64,000 nt of DNA from RH-AL1 sp050013235 (GTDB taxonomy: Bacteria; Pseudomonadota; Alphaproteobacteria; Rhizobiales; Beijerinckiaceae), in assembly GCA_050013235.1 (NCBI GenBank), contig JBEKFQ010000006.1, positions 1 through 64,000 of the forward strand, in the 5' to 3' direction. The first letter of the stretch is position 1. Every line of letters begins with the position of its first letter. The translations under genes were made by a program, and so were the position numbers. Positions 1-8,680 of the stretch are shown here, one piece after another. The notes beneath the pieces are model-generated. The model searched no databases. It was not told the origin of the DNA and saw nothing but the letters and a program-made list of their open reading frames with translations.

Positions 1-60
1 GATCTGCTTGAGGCGTTCGCCGTCGCGGGCGTTCAGTAGGATGCTGACTGTCTGGGCCAT
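1..60 (-). mobile_element. IS630-family transposase, N-terminal fragment (runs off left edge)
   Basis: An ATG at 60 on the minus strand opens a frame reading MAQTVSILLNARDGERLKQI to the window edge. As I remember that family, this is the usual opening of IS630-type transposases in Hyphomicrobiales (MAQTVSxLLxAxDRxRL). Only 20 residues are visible, so the rest of the protein and its catalytic residues cannot be checked. The position, upstream of an atypical cargo gene and inside an apparent integrative element, suits an insertion sequence. I could not define its terminal inverted repeat. Confidence 0.55.
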
Positions 61-154
61 GGCTCCAGACTCGCACGCCTCCACGACTTTGTGAATCCTA
101 TGTCTGGCTCAATGCACTAGAGGACAAAATCTGACGCTTGGTGCCCGACAGCGA

Positions 155-1606
155 ATGGCCCAAAACGGCGGAAAGTTGCCAACGGGCTTTGGCCCAATTA
201 TGATCCTTTACGGACGGTTGAATAAAAAAATTGATCGCAGACGTATTGATCGGCAACACCTTGTTGTCAATAAGGATTCAACAAAAATGACGATAAGTCA
301 TCACCTAGCCAATCGTCAGAACGTTTTGCAAGCACCCTTAATTGAACTTGAGGCGCGATTGGAGGCGGTCGCCGCTAGCTTTCATGACGAGTGGCTATCG
401 GCCGGCGTTCATCCAATGCAAATATTATGGTCTCGGCGAGATGTTCTTGCGACGAATCAACTAATCTGGTTCGGCGATGCTATTCTCAATATGCGAGCGA
501 TCGATACAAGCTGGACACAGCGGGAACTAAGCAAAGTCAAATCCCAACCTGCAAATGTGCGCAAAGGTGCCGCTTTTGAATTGCTGGGGTTGAATATGCT
601 CAGCCAACATCAGCGAGTCGTCCCGACGGCCGCAGGTACGCCTGGCTACGACGGTATCGCGTATTTGCCCGACGGCGGTAGAATGGCGCTCTCATTGAAA
701 AATTATGGCACCTCGACACATGAGCAAGTTGTACAGCAACATGGTGCTGCCTTAGAAACTATTCTGACTAATGTTCTTCGAACACTTGGAAAGAATGGTG
801 TCGATCTTCGCGTCATCGCGCGACAAAATCCGTCCAGCGCAGATTGGGAGAGACTAAAAACCTGCTTGCCAGAAATTATCGCGAGCGACCCACAGATACC
901 GGGGAACGCCTATCAAGACACGAATTGGACGGTTATCGTCCGGCGGTTAGCTGGCGTTGACGCCCGACCATCGGCGTCACTGTCTTACCAAATCACGATC
1001 TTGGCTCCCCTTCACGCCAACGAACATCAAAACTTGATAAGCAAACTTGACGAGGCTTCAGCAAATGCGGAAAGGCATGCGCGCGGCGAAGCCGATCTTT
1101 GTCACGCCGTAATGGTTCACTTGCCTGAAAACGCGTCCTTGGACGGTTGCAATCAATGGGCTCAAACTTACTTCGCAGAACGACCTGACGGACCGATCGA
1201 TCTCGTCATTTTGTACCAGCCATCAGTGGCTAGCCTAAATGGAAGTCAGGCTTCAGCGATTGTCCATGCGATGCAGTGCGTTGAGGGTCCCCGATACAAT
1301 ACATGGTCGAAGCCTCACGGTGGTAAACGGCGTCGCGTCGGAATTAGTTTTTATGTCGGTATAGTATCCGGTAGCTCCAGCCGATTAATTCTTAAGAATG
1401 ACCTGGGCCAGTCCTTGGCTGGCGATCAATGGTATCTGTTCCAGTCAGGGCATCTGTACCAAGTGGTTGAGCCGGGGCCAAATGGTGTTGTCGATATCAA
1501 GTTAAGCAATCCAGCCCCCGGACTTTTTCGACATGCATTAGGCCCTGACGGCACAGAACTACGCGGCATTTTTCCACCAAGCTCAGACCTGCTGATTTTC
1601 ACTTAA
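155..1606 (+). CDS. Hypothetical cargo protein with a possible PD-(D/E)xK-like nuclease core
   Basis: I do not recognise this 483-residue protein. Around residues 138-182 there is E142 in a helix-like KGAAFELL, D166 in GYDGIAY and K182 in ALSLKNYG. That spacing and hydrophobicity resemble the E...D...(E/S)xK core of restriction-endonuclease-like nucleases, but the match is by eye only. No signal peptide or membrane segment is evident. The start is unsure: M45 (287) is an alternative, and the first 40 residues look non-conserved. Base composition is clearly AT-richer than the nif region, which fits acquired cargo next to an insertion sequence and inside an integrase-bearing element. A defence or restriction role is possible but unproven. 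Confidence 0.6.
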   Translation: MAQNGGKLPTGFGPIMILYGRLNKKIDRRRIDRQHLVVNKDSTKMTISHHLANRQNVLQAPLIELEARLEAVAASFHDEWLSAGVHPMQILWSRRDVLATNQLIWFGDAILNMRAIDTSWTQRELSKVKSQPANVRKGAAFELLGLNMLSQHQRVVPTAAGTPGYDGIAYLPDGGRMALSLKNYGTSTHEQVVQQHGAALETILTNVLRTLGKNGVDLRVIARQNPSSADWERLKTCLPEIIASDPQIPGNAYQDTNWTVIVRRLAGVDARPSASLSYQITILAPLHANEHQNLISKLDEASANAERHARGEADLCHAVMVHLPENASLDGCNQWAQTYFAERPDGPIDLVILYQPSVASLNGSQASAIVHAMQCVEGPRYNTWSKPHGGKRRRVGISFYVGIVSGSSSRLILKNDLGQSLAGDQWYLFQSGHLYQVVEPGPNGVVDIKLSNPAPGLFRHALGPDGTELRGIFPPSSDLLIFT

Positions 1607-1748
1607 GCTCTGTTTAAAAAGACGTCGTTGTGCAACTGGTTGCGGAATCGCTTCCGTGTTGTCCAGTTGAAAGAATGAAGGTCTGCTTTTTAACCCATCC
1701 GAGTTCTTCGTCGCCTGCCTGCGAAGGTCTGTTTCGAGCCGAAACCCG

Positions 1749-2261
1749 TCATCGCGCCTGGCCCGTAAACACACGCCCAGAAGTCTTAATTTTTGCAACA
1801 TGGCGAACGGCCGCGATACTTAATTTAAGGGAGCCGTTTTTTTGCGCAGCAGCGGTGGGCATGATAGGCATGATGGGCATGATGGCGGCTTCAGCAAGTG
1901 AGGGTGGTTCCTGGGAACTACCCTCATTGCTATGTTGATTAGCCCCAACCGGCCGCTTTGCCAATCGAGCCGTGACACGCGCAATGTCAACATTGTCCAT
2001 GTGACGGCGGAAACGATTTTTACTCAGAGAAAATAAAATAGGGTCGCCTTCGAAGGTAACGGTCACAGGCTCAACGCCAGCGATTTCACAAGCAATTGCA
2101 CGATTGCGACCGTCGAGTAAAAAGCCGCCTGGCGTGAGGGTAAGCGGCTCGTGCAAGCCATTAACGGAAATATCTTCCGCAAGGGCGGCAAGCTCTTTTT
2201 GAGGCAGTTCGGGCCACGCGGAGCAAGCGGGGTGAAGCTGATATGGGTCGGCCATGGTCAT
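1749..2261 (-). CDS. ParB N-terminal-domain-like protein
   Basis: This 170-residue protein resembles the ParB/Sulfiredoxin nuclease-like fold. It has a 'LxEDIxxNGLxEPLTL' type segment followed by LLDGRNRAIACEIAG (about residues 48-62), the GxxR motif that in ParB binds nucleotide. The C-terminal half is short, with a low-complexity MPIMPIMPTAAA stretch encoded by a 9-base tandem repeat near 1859-1884, and there is no ParB dimerisation domain. The start overlaps the stop of the upstream peptidase-like gene (ATGA at 2261-2258), so the two are translationally coupled. Such short ParB-like proteins are common on integrative elements. A partition role is not implied. Confidence 0.7.
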   Translation of the reverse strand: MTMADPYQLHPACSAWPELPQKELAALAEDISVNGLHEPLTLTPGGFLLDGRNRAIACEIAGVEPVTVTFEGDPILFSLSKNRFRRHMDNVDIARVTARLAKRPVGANQHSNEGSSQEPPSLAEAAIMPIMPIMPTAAAQKNGSLKLSIAAVRHVAKIKTSGRVFTGQAR

Positions 2262-2887
2262 GCCCTCTTCGCTGTGTGCGGGACGTGCCCCGCCCGCAAT
2301 TGTTCAAGCGTTGGCGGCCAACACTCGACCCATGCGAAGAAATCCGGCTCGCTGCCATAAGCGGCGCGACACAGGCTATCGATCTCGTCACTCTCGATCC
2401 GGCCTTTCGTTAGCAATGCGCCCGCCAGCGACAGGATCGCGGCCCAACCCTTTGTGGACCTGATAAGGGCGCTAGCGCGGCGATGGGCCGCGACGAACGC
2501 CTCACGGCGGCTGGGCAGCCATGTATCGGCAAGGGCGGCTGCCCTCTTGTAGTCGTCAGCGCCTCCGCCAAGGACGTGGCCGAGCCGAGATTTCTTGGTG
2601 TGCCTTGACTCGCCGGAAACGCCAGCCACAAGGACAATCAATGAGATTTCCGCGAGCGTGATGCCCTCCCAAAGGTATCGCTCGCGAGTCGCTTCGTTTT
2701 CGAAAGTTATCTCGGCCGGTCCGTGGGGAAGATGAATGTCTATTCCACGCACGAGCCCCATGACCGTGCCGACCGGAGCGCTGCGCCGCGTGTGAAATAC
2801 CACTGCAAAATCGGCAGGAAAGCCAAAATACCAGGCGGCGAAGGCGTGGCTGCCCTCATGGATGCAAGCGTGATATCGGCGTGTCAT
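2258..2887 (-). CDS. Small M41-like metallopeptidase-domain protein
   Basis: The 209-residue protein carries HEGSH at residues 10-14 in the context YHACIHEGSHAFAAWYFG. This matches the HExxH zinc motif and its flanks in the peptidase domain of FtsH (M41), where it reads HEAGHA. A distal acidic region (GGADDYKRAAALAD) resembles the 'D' ligand segment of M41. The AAA+ ATPase and membrane segments of FtsH are absent, so this is a stand-alone peptidase-like domain. It overlaps the upstream excisionase-like gene (ATGA at 2887) and the downstream ParB-like gene, forming a tight three-gene unit of an integrative element. Substrate and activity are unknown. Confidence 0.65.
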   Translation of the reverse strand: MTRRYHACIHEGSHAFAAWYFGFPADFAVVFHTRRSAPVGTVMGLVRGIDIHLPHGPAEITFENEATRERYLWEGITLAEISLIVLVAGVSGESRHTKKSRLGHVLGGGADDYKRAAALADTWLPSRREAFVAAHRRASALIRSTKGWAAILSLAGALLTKGRIESDEIDSLCRAAYGSEPDFFAWVECWPPTLEQLRAGHVPHTAKRA

Positions 2888-3111
2888 GCCGTTTTCGCCT
2901 CGATGTGGCGTTCGGCGATTGATTTTTCGACAAGAGCCCGCATCGATTCTTCTGGAATCAGAGTCCGGCCTGCGATTCTAACCGCGATCAGATCGCCTGA
3001 GGTGATCAGCTCATAAAGCGAAGTCCGGCCAAGCCCCAGCCGCTCGCAGGCGCGATTGACTGAATTGCATAGTGGTCCACTAGTGTCCGGTGTTTCGTAC
3101 AGTTTTCGCAT
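2884..3111 (-). CDS. Excisionase-like helix-turn-helix protein
   Basis: This 75-residue protein has the MerR/AlpA-type winged-helix pattern of excisionases: 'VNRACERLGLGRTSLYELITSGDLIAVRIAGRTLIPEESMRALVE', that is helix, turn, recognition helix, then the G-R-x-L-I-P strand. It lies just downstream of the integrase on the same strand, as xis genes often do, and its stop overlaps the start of the M41-like gene. The likely role is DNA binding during excision, or regulation of the element. I assign no gene symbol because Xis and AlpA-type regulators cannot be told apart here. Confidence 0.7.
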   Translation of the reverse strand: MRKLYETPDTSGPLCNSVNRACERLGLGRTSLYELITSGDLIAVRIAGRTLIPEESMRALVEKSIAERHIEAKTA

Positions 3112-3296
3112 TTGAATTTCCTTGTCCGTACCCTCGATATGAGCAAGGTAGGACTTAAATTTGCAATGTAAAGCTCCAAACTGCGGAAACTAAAGAGTAA
3201 ACAGAATGTCAAATACAGAAGAGTAAATAAAACGTGGCTAGCTTATTGTTTTGTATGCTTTATTCGCGCTTGGAATGCTACGATTCTGCGCGGAAA

Positions 3297-4451
3297 TTAT
3301 TTTTCACTCCCAGCGAAGTCCCCCCAAGCGTTCATCAGTTCGATGCGTTTTTGGAACAAGTTGCCACGCCTGTAAGCGGCTTCGACCTTGTTTGCTATGG
3401 TGTGCGCCAGGGCCATCTCGGCGGCGTCAGACGGGAATGCGGTTTTCTCCGAAATCCAATCTCTAAATGTGCTTCGGAAGCCGTGCACCGTCACGTCGAC
3501 ACCCATCCTGCGCAGGGTCATGGCCAAGCTCATGTTTGAAAGAGGCGCATCATGTTTGGCGCCGGGAAAGATGAAATCGTTGACGCGGATGGCCTCTTGC
3601 CCTGCGATGATATCGAGCGCCCGCGCGGATAGTGGGACCCGGTGCGCCCTATTCGCCTTCATTCTTTCGGCCGGAATGGTCCAGGTAGTGCTTGCCTTGT
3701 CGATTTCATCCCAACGCGCGCCAAGCGCCTCACCCGACCGCACCGCCGTCAAGATTACGAGTTCTAACGCTCGCGCTGAAGCCCCGGCTTGCTCCCGCAA
3801 CTTCGCAATGAAGGGCGGCAGATCATCGATTGCCATGGCGGCATGATGGCCGCGCTTAAGCTTTGACCGCCTCGGAAGAACGTTGTCGAGAAGTCCCTTC
3901 CATGCGGCCGGATTCTCGCCTGATCGGAGTCCTCGGGCCTTCGCCGCATTCAAGACCGACTCGATCCGGCCGCGCAGGCGGGAGGCTGTTTCAGGCTTGG
4001 TCGACCATATCGGCGTCAAGACTTTCAAGACATCGGCCGTGCTCACGTCTTGGACCGGAATTGCCCGCAGACTCGCCGCGTAGACGGTTAGGGTCATTTT
4101 CCATTGGTCCCGATGTTTCGAGTTACGCCAACCGGCTTCCATGGTCATGAGGAAGTCGTCGGCACATTCTCCGAACGTCTTTGGCTTGGCCTCGGGCCCC
4201 TCAGGCTTCGGCGGCAAGCCTGCCGCGAGCCGCTCACGGTACAGCGCCGCCTTTTCGCGGGCGGCAGTTAGGGACACGTCCCTAACCGGCCCTAGCCCAA
4301 GCTCGCGGAGACGCCCGTCTCGCCTAAAGAAGAAAACCCAGGACTTCCCGCCGGTCTTCGAAATGTTAAGGTACAGGTTGCCGCCGTCGGCATGCCTGCC
4401 CGGTTCTTTGAGATTCCGAACCGAAACCGCCGTCAATTTATGCTGAGCCAT
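3297..4451 (-). CDS. Tyrosine-type site-specific integrase
   Basis: The 384-residue protein has a DUF4102-like arm-binding N-terminus (DGGNLYLNISKTGGKSWVFFFRR), a core-binding region from about residue 92, and a complete tyrosine recombinase catalytic set: R238 (LTAVRSGEALGARWDE), H323 and R326 (VHGFRSTFRDW), H350 (LAH) and Y360 (EAAYRRG). It reads away from tRNA-Ser, with its start 142 bases from the CCA end of the tRNA. This is the standard layout of an island integrated at a tRNA 3' end. It looks intact, so the element may still be mobile. The far attachment site is outside the window. Confidence 0.93.
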   Translation of the reverse strand: MAQHKLTAVSVRNLKEPGRHADGGNLYLNISKTGGKSWVFFFRRDGRLRELGLGPVRDVSLTAAREKAALYRERLAAGLPPKPEGPEAKPKTFGECADDFLMTMEAGWRNSKHRDQWKMTLTVYAASLRAIPVQDVSTADVLKVLTPIWSTKPETASRLRGRIESVLNAAKARGLRSGENPAAWKGLLDNVLPRRSKLKRGHHAAMAIDDLPPFIAKLREQAGASARALELVILTAVRSGEALGARWDEIDKASTTWTIPAERMKANRAHRVPLSARALDIIAGQEAIRVNDFIFPGAKHDAPLSNMSLAMTLRRMGVDVTVHGFRSTFRDWISEKTAFPSDAAEMALAHTIANKVEAAYRRGNLFQKRIELMNAWGDFAGSEK

Positions 4452-4593
4452 CCCAACTTCTCCCTAACTCCTTCCCTAACATGGAACGCGGTTGCGGGGG
4501 AATAGGGCCGAACAAGGGTGAACGCCAACTAGCTGTTTTGTGAGGGAAAACAAGGGATTAGCGGACGGGGGCGGACGGGGGTGAACAGCGTTC
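4452..4593. other. Probable attachment-site flank between integrase and tRNA-Ser
   Basis: This gap holds short direct repeats: a tandem gcggacgggg at 4561-4580, and gggtgaac twice (about 4516 and 4578). Repeats of this kind next to an integrase could be arm-type binding sites. No gene is visible. The crossover is expected in the last bases of the tRNA, by analogy with other tRNA-borne islands. Confidence 0.35.
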
Positions 4594-4683
4594 TGGCGGA
4601 AAGGGTGGGATTCGAACCCACGGTGGGCTTGCACCCACGGCGGTTTTCAAGACCGCTGCCTTAAACCACTCGGCCACCTTTCC
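4594..4683 (-). tRNA. tRNA-Ser (anticodon UGA)
   Basis: The minus strand reads GGAAAGGTGGCCGAGTGG... with a perfect acceptor stem (GGAAAGG/CCTTTCC), a D-loop, an anticodon loop CTTGAAA (TGA), the long variable arm typical of tRNA-Ser, a T-loop GTTCGAATC, the discriminator G, and an encoded CCA at 4596-4594. It serves as the integration target of the element on its left. Confidence 0.97.
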
Positions 4684-4709
4684 AAGCACTTGAAAAGTCT
4701 AATTTTTGT

Positions 4710-5045
4710 AGCTTGACAAAAGCGACTCGCAAATCGCTTTGCGCACCAATCGCCCAGGGCTTGTTTATGGCAGTCCTGATAGCGAGGTCAACCCGCGCGG
4801 CGGCGTCTTCCGGCAAGCCGGACAAACATGACTGTCAGGATCGAGCGTGATGCCGGCGCTGGAACGCCCTCACCGCTCCGGAACAATTTTGGCGGCACGC
4901 CGCTTGCCGCAAGCCGGGTTGCATGGCGGTGACCGAGGCCATGAAAGCGGATGCGCGGCATGTCGCGCAAGCGCCGCGGCCGCGAAGTCTACACGCACGC
5001 GTTATTTGCGGTTCCCCGGTCGCCACGCGTCATAATATCGTCTTT
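4710..5045 (-). pseudogene. Degraded tyrosine integrase, C-terminal remnant
   Basis: Translating the minus strand in shifting frames recovers the end of a tyrosine recombinase. It begins with a DFAAAALARHA stretch, continues as MPRIRFHGLGHRHATRLAASGVPPK (compare the family's IRFHDLRHTHATxLLxxGVxPK), then in another frame SAGITLDPDSHV, and in a third GLPEDAAARVDLAI. At least three frame changes and one stop (near 5008) break it. The catalytic block R-H has become G-H (FHGLGHRH). It is the relic of an earlier integration event beside the same tRNA. The boundaries are approximate. Confidence 0.6.
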
Positions 5046-5168
5046 TGAAAAGGCTTATTCAAAATAAGACACCTACCTTTTGACGCGAGCAGACCTCACC
5101 GGTCCAGCGTCTCCGCGCAACGTACGGGTCTTCCGCGCGTTGACTATGACGAAATGCAAGGAGTGCAG

Positions 5169-7064
5169 ATGAAGACGCAGGTTCTAGCCGCGATCGGCGA
5201 GACCGGATTGCAGCCCGCGGCGTCTCTCAACGCGGCGTTGGCGGCCAATGATCGCGTGAAATACATCTTCTCGCTGCTTCAGATGGCCCTGGCCCATGCC
5301 GAACATCCAGAGCAGGCAGTGGCGACGCTCAAGCGCGAGCGTATCGCCTGCGGGATCGAAGATTCGGGCCTCGACACCGTCACCAGCGGCTCGCGCATGA
5401 CGGGAAAATCGTGTTTCATTCCCGGCGCGGCGCAGCTCGTCGCACGGATCGCGGACGACATGCGCGTGATGGCGGCGCCCGTGCTCGCGGCCAAGCCCGA
5501 TGGACTCGCCGCGCGCCTCGATGCCTTGCTGGGCAGCCTGCCCGCGGCGCCCGATAACCTGCTCGACCCCGCCACCATTTCCGCAATCACCCAAGCCGGC
5601 CATGGCAACGCCGACAGCCTGCATCGCTTGGTGATGGATTTGCACAAGCAGCTCAACGCCATGCAGGCGGCGCTCGCCGAGGAATCCTTGGACGGCGCCG
5701 CGGTTTACAATCTCACGCCGCCGGATCGCCCCTTGGTGAGCGCCTTCATGGCCGGCCTCAACCGCACCGCCAAGTTGAAATTCGATCATCCCGGTCTTGC
5801 CACCACGGCCACGCACTCCGAAGGCCGGCTGGTCATCCAGAACGACATCGGCACGACCGACGCGCATGTGATCGTGATCCATGTGCAAGACCTATCCGCC
5901 ACCATCACCTATGCGGACGTGCATCCCGAGAGACTGGCGTTCCTGCAAGACATGCTGAAGCCCTATGCCGTGACCTGGGAGAAAGAGCGCACCGGCGCGC
6001 TCGCCACCGGCTCCGCGTTCTATCTCGCGACCGGCGAGTTCAAAGCAAATGATGACGAAGCTTGCCGCGCTTATCTCGAATTTCTCGGCTCGCGCCTGGT
6101 GTTCCTGATCGACTGGAACCGCGCGCGAAAACAATTGCGGGGGTTCCTACGGGGGAAAGATCGCCTCGCTCTGTTGCTCTTGGCGGCGGAGACCGGGATT
6201 GGACATCGCGGCTTCTTGGAATTGGGTGGCGCGCGGCTCGTCAATCAAGCCATCGAAGCCACCGCAGGCTCGTCCATGCACTTCGGCGATCGGCTGTGCG
6301 ACGTTCTCGGCGATGCGGAGACGCTGGAATGTCTGTCCTTCGTCTTCCGCGCGGCGACAGAAGGACTGCTCTCCGGGCAGTCGCACGCGCTGATTCATGA
6401 CCGCATCCGTGTGAGCCTCGCGGCCCATTTCAGCAACGAGGAACGGCAGCTCCTGCGTATTGCGGCCGGCCACGCGGGCCTGATTTTCGAAATTGCAAGC
6501 CTGGTTCTCGACGGGCTGCAAGCCGGCGCGGACGGGGCGGGCAAACGCGCCCGGCATGCCCAGCAGTTCGAACACGACGCGGACCAATTGGTCATCGATA
6601 CGCGTAGCGCCATCCATCGCCGCCCGGAATATGCTGTATTCCAACCGTTGTTGGAGACCGCGGACGATGCGGCGGACGCGCTGGAGGACGCGGTCTTCTT
6701 CCTCGATCTCGATAGGCTCCGGGGCAAGCCCATGGACGCCTTGCGGAGCCTCGCGGGCTTGCTGATGGACGCATCGCAGGAATGGATCAAGGCGCTCGGC
6801 CACGCCGAACGGATCGGTCTCGAGGAAAGCCAAGCCGAAACAGACGATTTCCTCAGCGCCATCGACCGCATCGCCGCGCTCGAGCATATGGCCGACGACG
6901 CCGAGCGCACATTGGCGGCGGCCGCCTTCGAACACGCCCCGGACTTTCGCCAACTGCATCTGTTCACGACCATCGGCGGGAGGCTCGAGGCGGCGGCGGA
7001 TGCGCTCAAGCACGCCAGCTCGATCCTGCGTCAGCACGTGCTGGAGGCGATGATCGATGGCTGA
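5169..7064 (+). CDS. PhoU/DUF47-like helical protein, partner of a PPDK-like enzyme
   Basis: A 631-residue protein. I chose the ATG at 5169 because AAGGAG (5158-5163) sits 5 bases upstream; an ATG at 5154 has no such site. The C-terminal third (from about residue 430) is mostly helical, with repeated acidic heptads such as 'ARHAQQFEHDADQLV', 'ESQAETDDFLSAIDRIAALEHMADDAERTL', like the metal-binding ExxxD helices of PhoU/DUF47 proteins. The N-terminal two thirds match nothing I know. The stop overlaps the start of the PPDK-like gene (ATGGCTGA), so the two proteins are made together. I infer a role tied to that phosphotransferase, perhaps sensing or binding phosphate. No direct evidence shows this. 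Confidence 0.6.
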   Translation: MKTQVLAAIGETGLQPAASLNAALAANDRVKYIFSLLQMALAHAEHPEQAVATLKRERIACGIEDSGLDTVTSGSRMTGKSCFIPGAAQLVARIADDMRVMAAPVLAAKPDGLAARLDALLGSLPAAPDNLLDPATISAITQAGHGNADSLHRLVMDLHKQLNAMQAALAEESLDGAAVYNLTPPDRPLVSAFMAGLNRTAKLKFDHPGLATTATHSEGRLVIQNDIGTTDAHVIVIHVQDLSATITYADVHPERLAFLQDMLKPYAVTWEKERTGALATGSAFYLATGEFKANDDEACRAYLEFLGSRLVFLIDWNRARKQLRGFLRGKDRLALLLLAAETGIGHRGFLELGGARLVNQAIEATAGSSMHFGDRLCDVLGDAETLECLSFVFRAATEGLLSGQSHALIHDRIRVSLAAHFSNEERQLLRIAAGHAGLIFEIASLVLDGLQAGADGAGKRARHAQQFEHDADQLVIDTRSAIHRRPEYAVFQPLLETADDAADALEDAVFFLDLDRLRGKPMDALRSLAGLLMDASQEWIKALGHAERIGLEESQAETDDFLSAIDRIAALEHMADDAERTLAAAAFEHAPDFRQLHLFTTIGGRLEAAADALKHASSILRQHVLEAMIDG

Positions 7065-8643
7065 CCTCTATTCCATCCTGCCCGGAGCTCCACTGGCGAA
7101 CGGCGGCGCGCAAGAGGTCGGCAACAAAGCCTGGAACTTGATGTGCATGGCGCGAGCCAGGCTTCCCGTGCCCCCTGCTTTCGTCCTTCCCACGAGCTGG
7201 TGCGGGCGCTCGCAGCTGGACCGTCAATCAGCGTTGAACGCGGCCTTGAAGGAGGGTATAGCACGGCTGGCGGCCGCGACCGGCCTTCGATTTGGCGCGG
7301 CCCGGCGGCCATTGATCGTTTCGGTCCGCTCGGGCGGCGCCGTTTCCATGCCCGGAATGATGGAAACCGTGTTGGACGTCGGCCTCAATGCGGAGACCGT
7401 CGAAGCCCTCATCCGGTTGACCGGGAACCCGCGGCTGGCGTGGGACAGCTACCGCAGGCTGGTCCAGGGTTACGCGGAGGTGGTGGCGAACCTGCCGGTG
7501 GCGCCGTTCGACGCGCTCGTGACGGCGGCGCTGGCGCGGGCCGAAGTGGAGAACGAGCGGAGGCTCGACCATCGCGCCCTCAAGGCGCTGACGTTGGCGA
7601 TGCTGGATTGTTACCGCGCGCTCACCGGCGCCGGCTTCCCCAGCGATCCCTACGAGCAGCTCACCCGAGCGGCCGAGGCCGTGTTCCGCTCCTGGGATGC
7701 CGAAAAGGCCGTGACCTACCGCCGGCTGAATGGCATCAGCGACGACGCCGGCACGGCGGTAACGGTGCAAACCATGGTCTATGGAAACGCTGGCGGCAAT
7801 TCGGGCGCCGGCGTCGGCTTCACCCGCAATCCCGCGACCGGCGCCAAGGAGCTTTATTTCGACTTCCAGTTCAACGCGCAGGGCGAGGACGTGGTGGCCG
7901 GACGCCACCTGATGCACGACAATTCCCGGTTCCGCGCGGTGCTGCCATCCGTCTGGGCGCGGCTGAACGACATCGCGCACGAACTGGAGGCCTTGTTCGG
8001 CGACATGCAAGATTTCGAATTTACCGTTCAATCCGGTGAGCTCTTTCTGCTCCAGACGCGGCGAGCCAAACGCACGGATTGGGCGGCGCTGGCGATTGCC
8101 GTCGACATGGTCGAGGAAGGGATGCTGAAGCCGGCGGATGCGCTTAGCCGGCTCGCCGGAATCGACGTGGACAACGTGGTCCGCACCTGTTTTCCGTCGC
8201 CGCTCCCCGAGCCCCTGGCCATAGCGCAGGTCGCGGGCATCGGCGTGGCGAGCGGCGTGATCGCCCTCGATCCCGAAGCGGTCAAGCAGCTTGCGAAAAC
8301 AGGCGTCAATGTCATTCTCGTCCGGCGCGAGACGGTGACGACGGATATCGAGGGCATGGCGCTCGCCGCCGGAATCCTGACCGCCACGGGCGGGCGCACA
8401 TCCCATGCCGCGGTCGTCGCCCGACAGCTCGGCAAGGTCTGCCTCGTCGCCTGCCCGGACCTCGACATCGACCTCCAACGCCGCCAGTGCCGCATCGGGA
8501 CGGCCTTACTGAACGAGGGCGATTTTCTGTCCTTGGACGGCAATACGGGCGCCGTCTACCCCGGCCACCTCTCTCCATTCGGCGAGCGGCCGGATCAAGC
8601 CCTGGCCGTCATCGCCGCCTGGCGCCGCTCCGAGGCGGCATAG
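7057..8643 (+). CDS. PPDK-like phosphotransferase lacking the C-terminal PEP/pyruvate barrel
   Basis: The 528 residues match the N-terminal ATP-grasp region of pyruvate phosphate dikinase (SVRSGGAVSMPGMMETVLD, residues about 89-107; GNSGAGVGFTRNPATG; FEFTVQSGELFLLQTR) and the swivelling phosphohistidine domain (TGGRTSHAAVVARQLGK, with H450 as the phospho-acceptor). Full PPDK is about 880-900 residues and ends with a TIM barrel that handles PEP and pyruvate. That domain is absent, and the frame stops cleanly at 8643. The enzyme can therefore be expected to autophosphorylate from ATP but needs another acceptor. It is coupled to the PhoU/DUF47-like gene upstream. Rifampin-phosphotransferase-like or protein-phosphotransfer roles are alternatives. 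Confidence 0.85.
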   Translation: MADLYSILPGAPLANGGAQEVGNKAWNLMCMARARLPVPPAFVLPTSWCGRSQLDRQSALNAALKEGIARLAAATGLRFGAARRPLIVSVRSGGAVSMPGMMETVLDVGLNAETVEALIRLTGNPRLAWDSYRRLVQGYAEVVANLPVAPFDALVTAALARAEVENERRLDHRALKALTLAMLDCYRALTGAGFPSDPYEQLTRAAEAVFRSWDAEKAVTYRRLNGISDDAGTAVTVQTMVYGNAGGNSGAGVGFTRNPATGAKELYFDFQFNAQGEDVVAGRHLMHDNSRFRAVLPSVWARLNDIAHELEALFGDMQDFEFTVQSGELFLLQTRRAKRTDWAALAIAVDMVEEGMLKPADALSRLAGIDVDNVVRTCFPSPLPEPLAIAQVAGIGVASGVIALDPEAVKQLAKTGVNVILVRRETVTTDIEGMALAAGILTATGGRTSHAAVVARQLGKVCLVACPDLDIDLQRRQCRIGTALLNEGDFLSLDGNTGAVYPGHLSPFGERPDQALAVIAAWRRSEAA

Positions 8644-8680
8644 CGCTTTTGGCTCAAACTATTCCGTAAAGCGCCATGCT

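Noticed and set aside
1859..1884. 9-base tandem repeat (catgatggg type)
   Set aside because: It lies inside the ParB-like gene and simply encodes the MPIMPIMP stretch. It is too short to treat as a separate repeat feature.
5184..8478. Long minus-strand and alternate-frame open frames opposite the PhoU-like and PPDK-like genes
   Set aside because: They are by-products of high GC. Their translations are arginine/alanine-rich and lack motifs, while the opposite strand encodes a recognisable enzyme.
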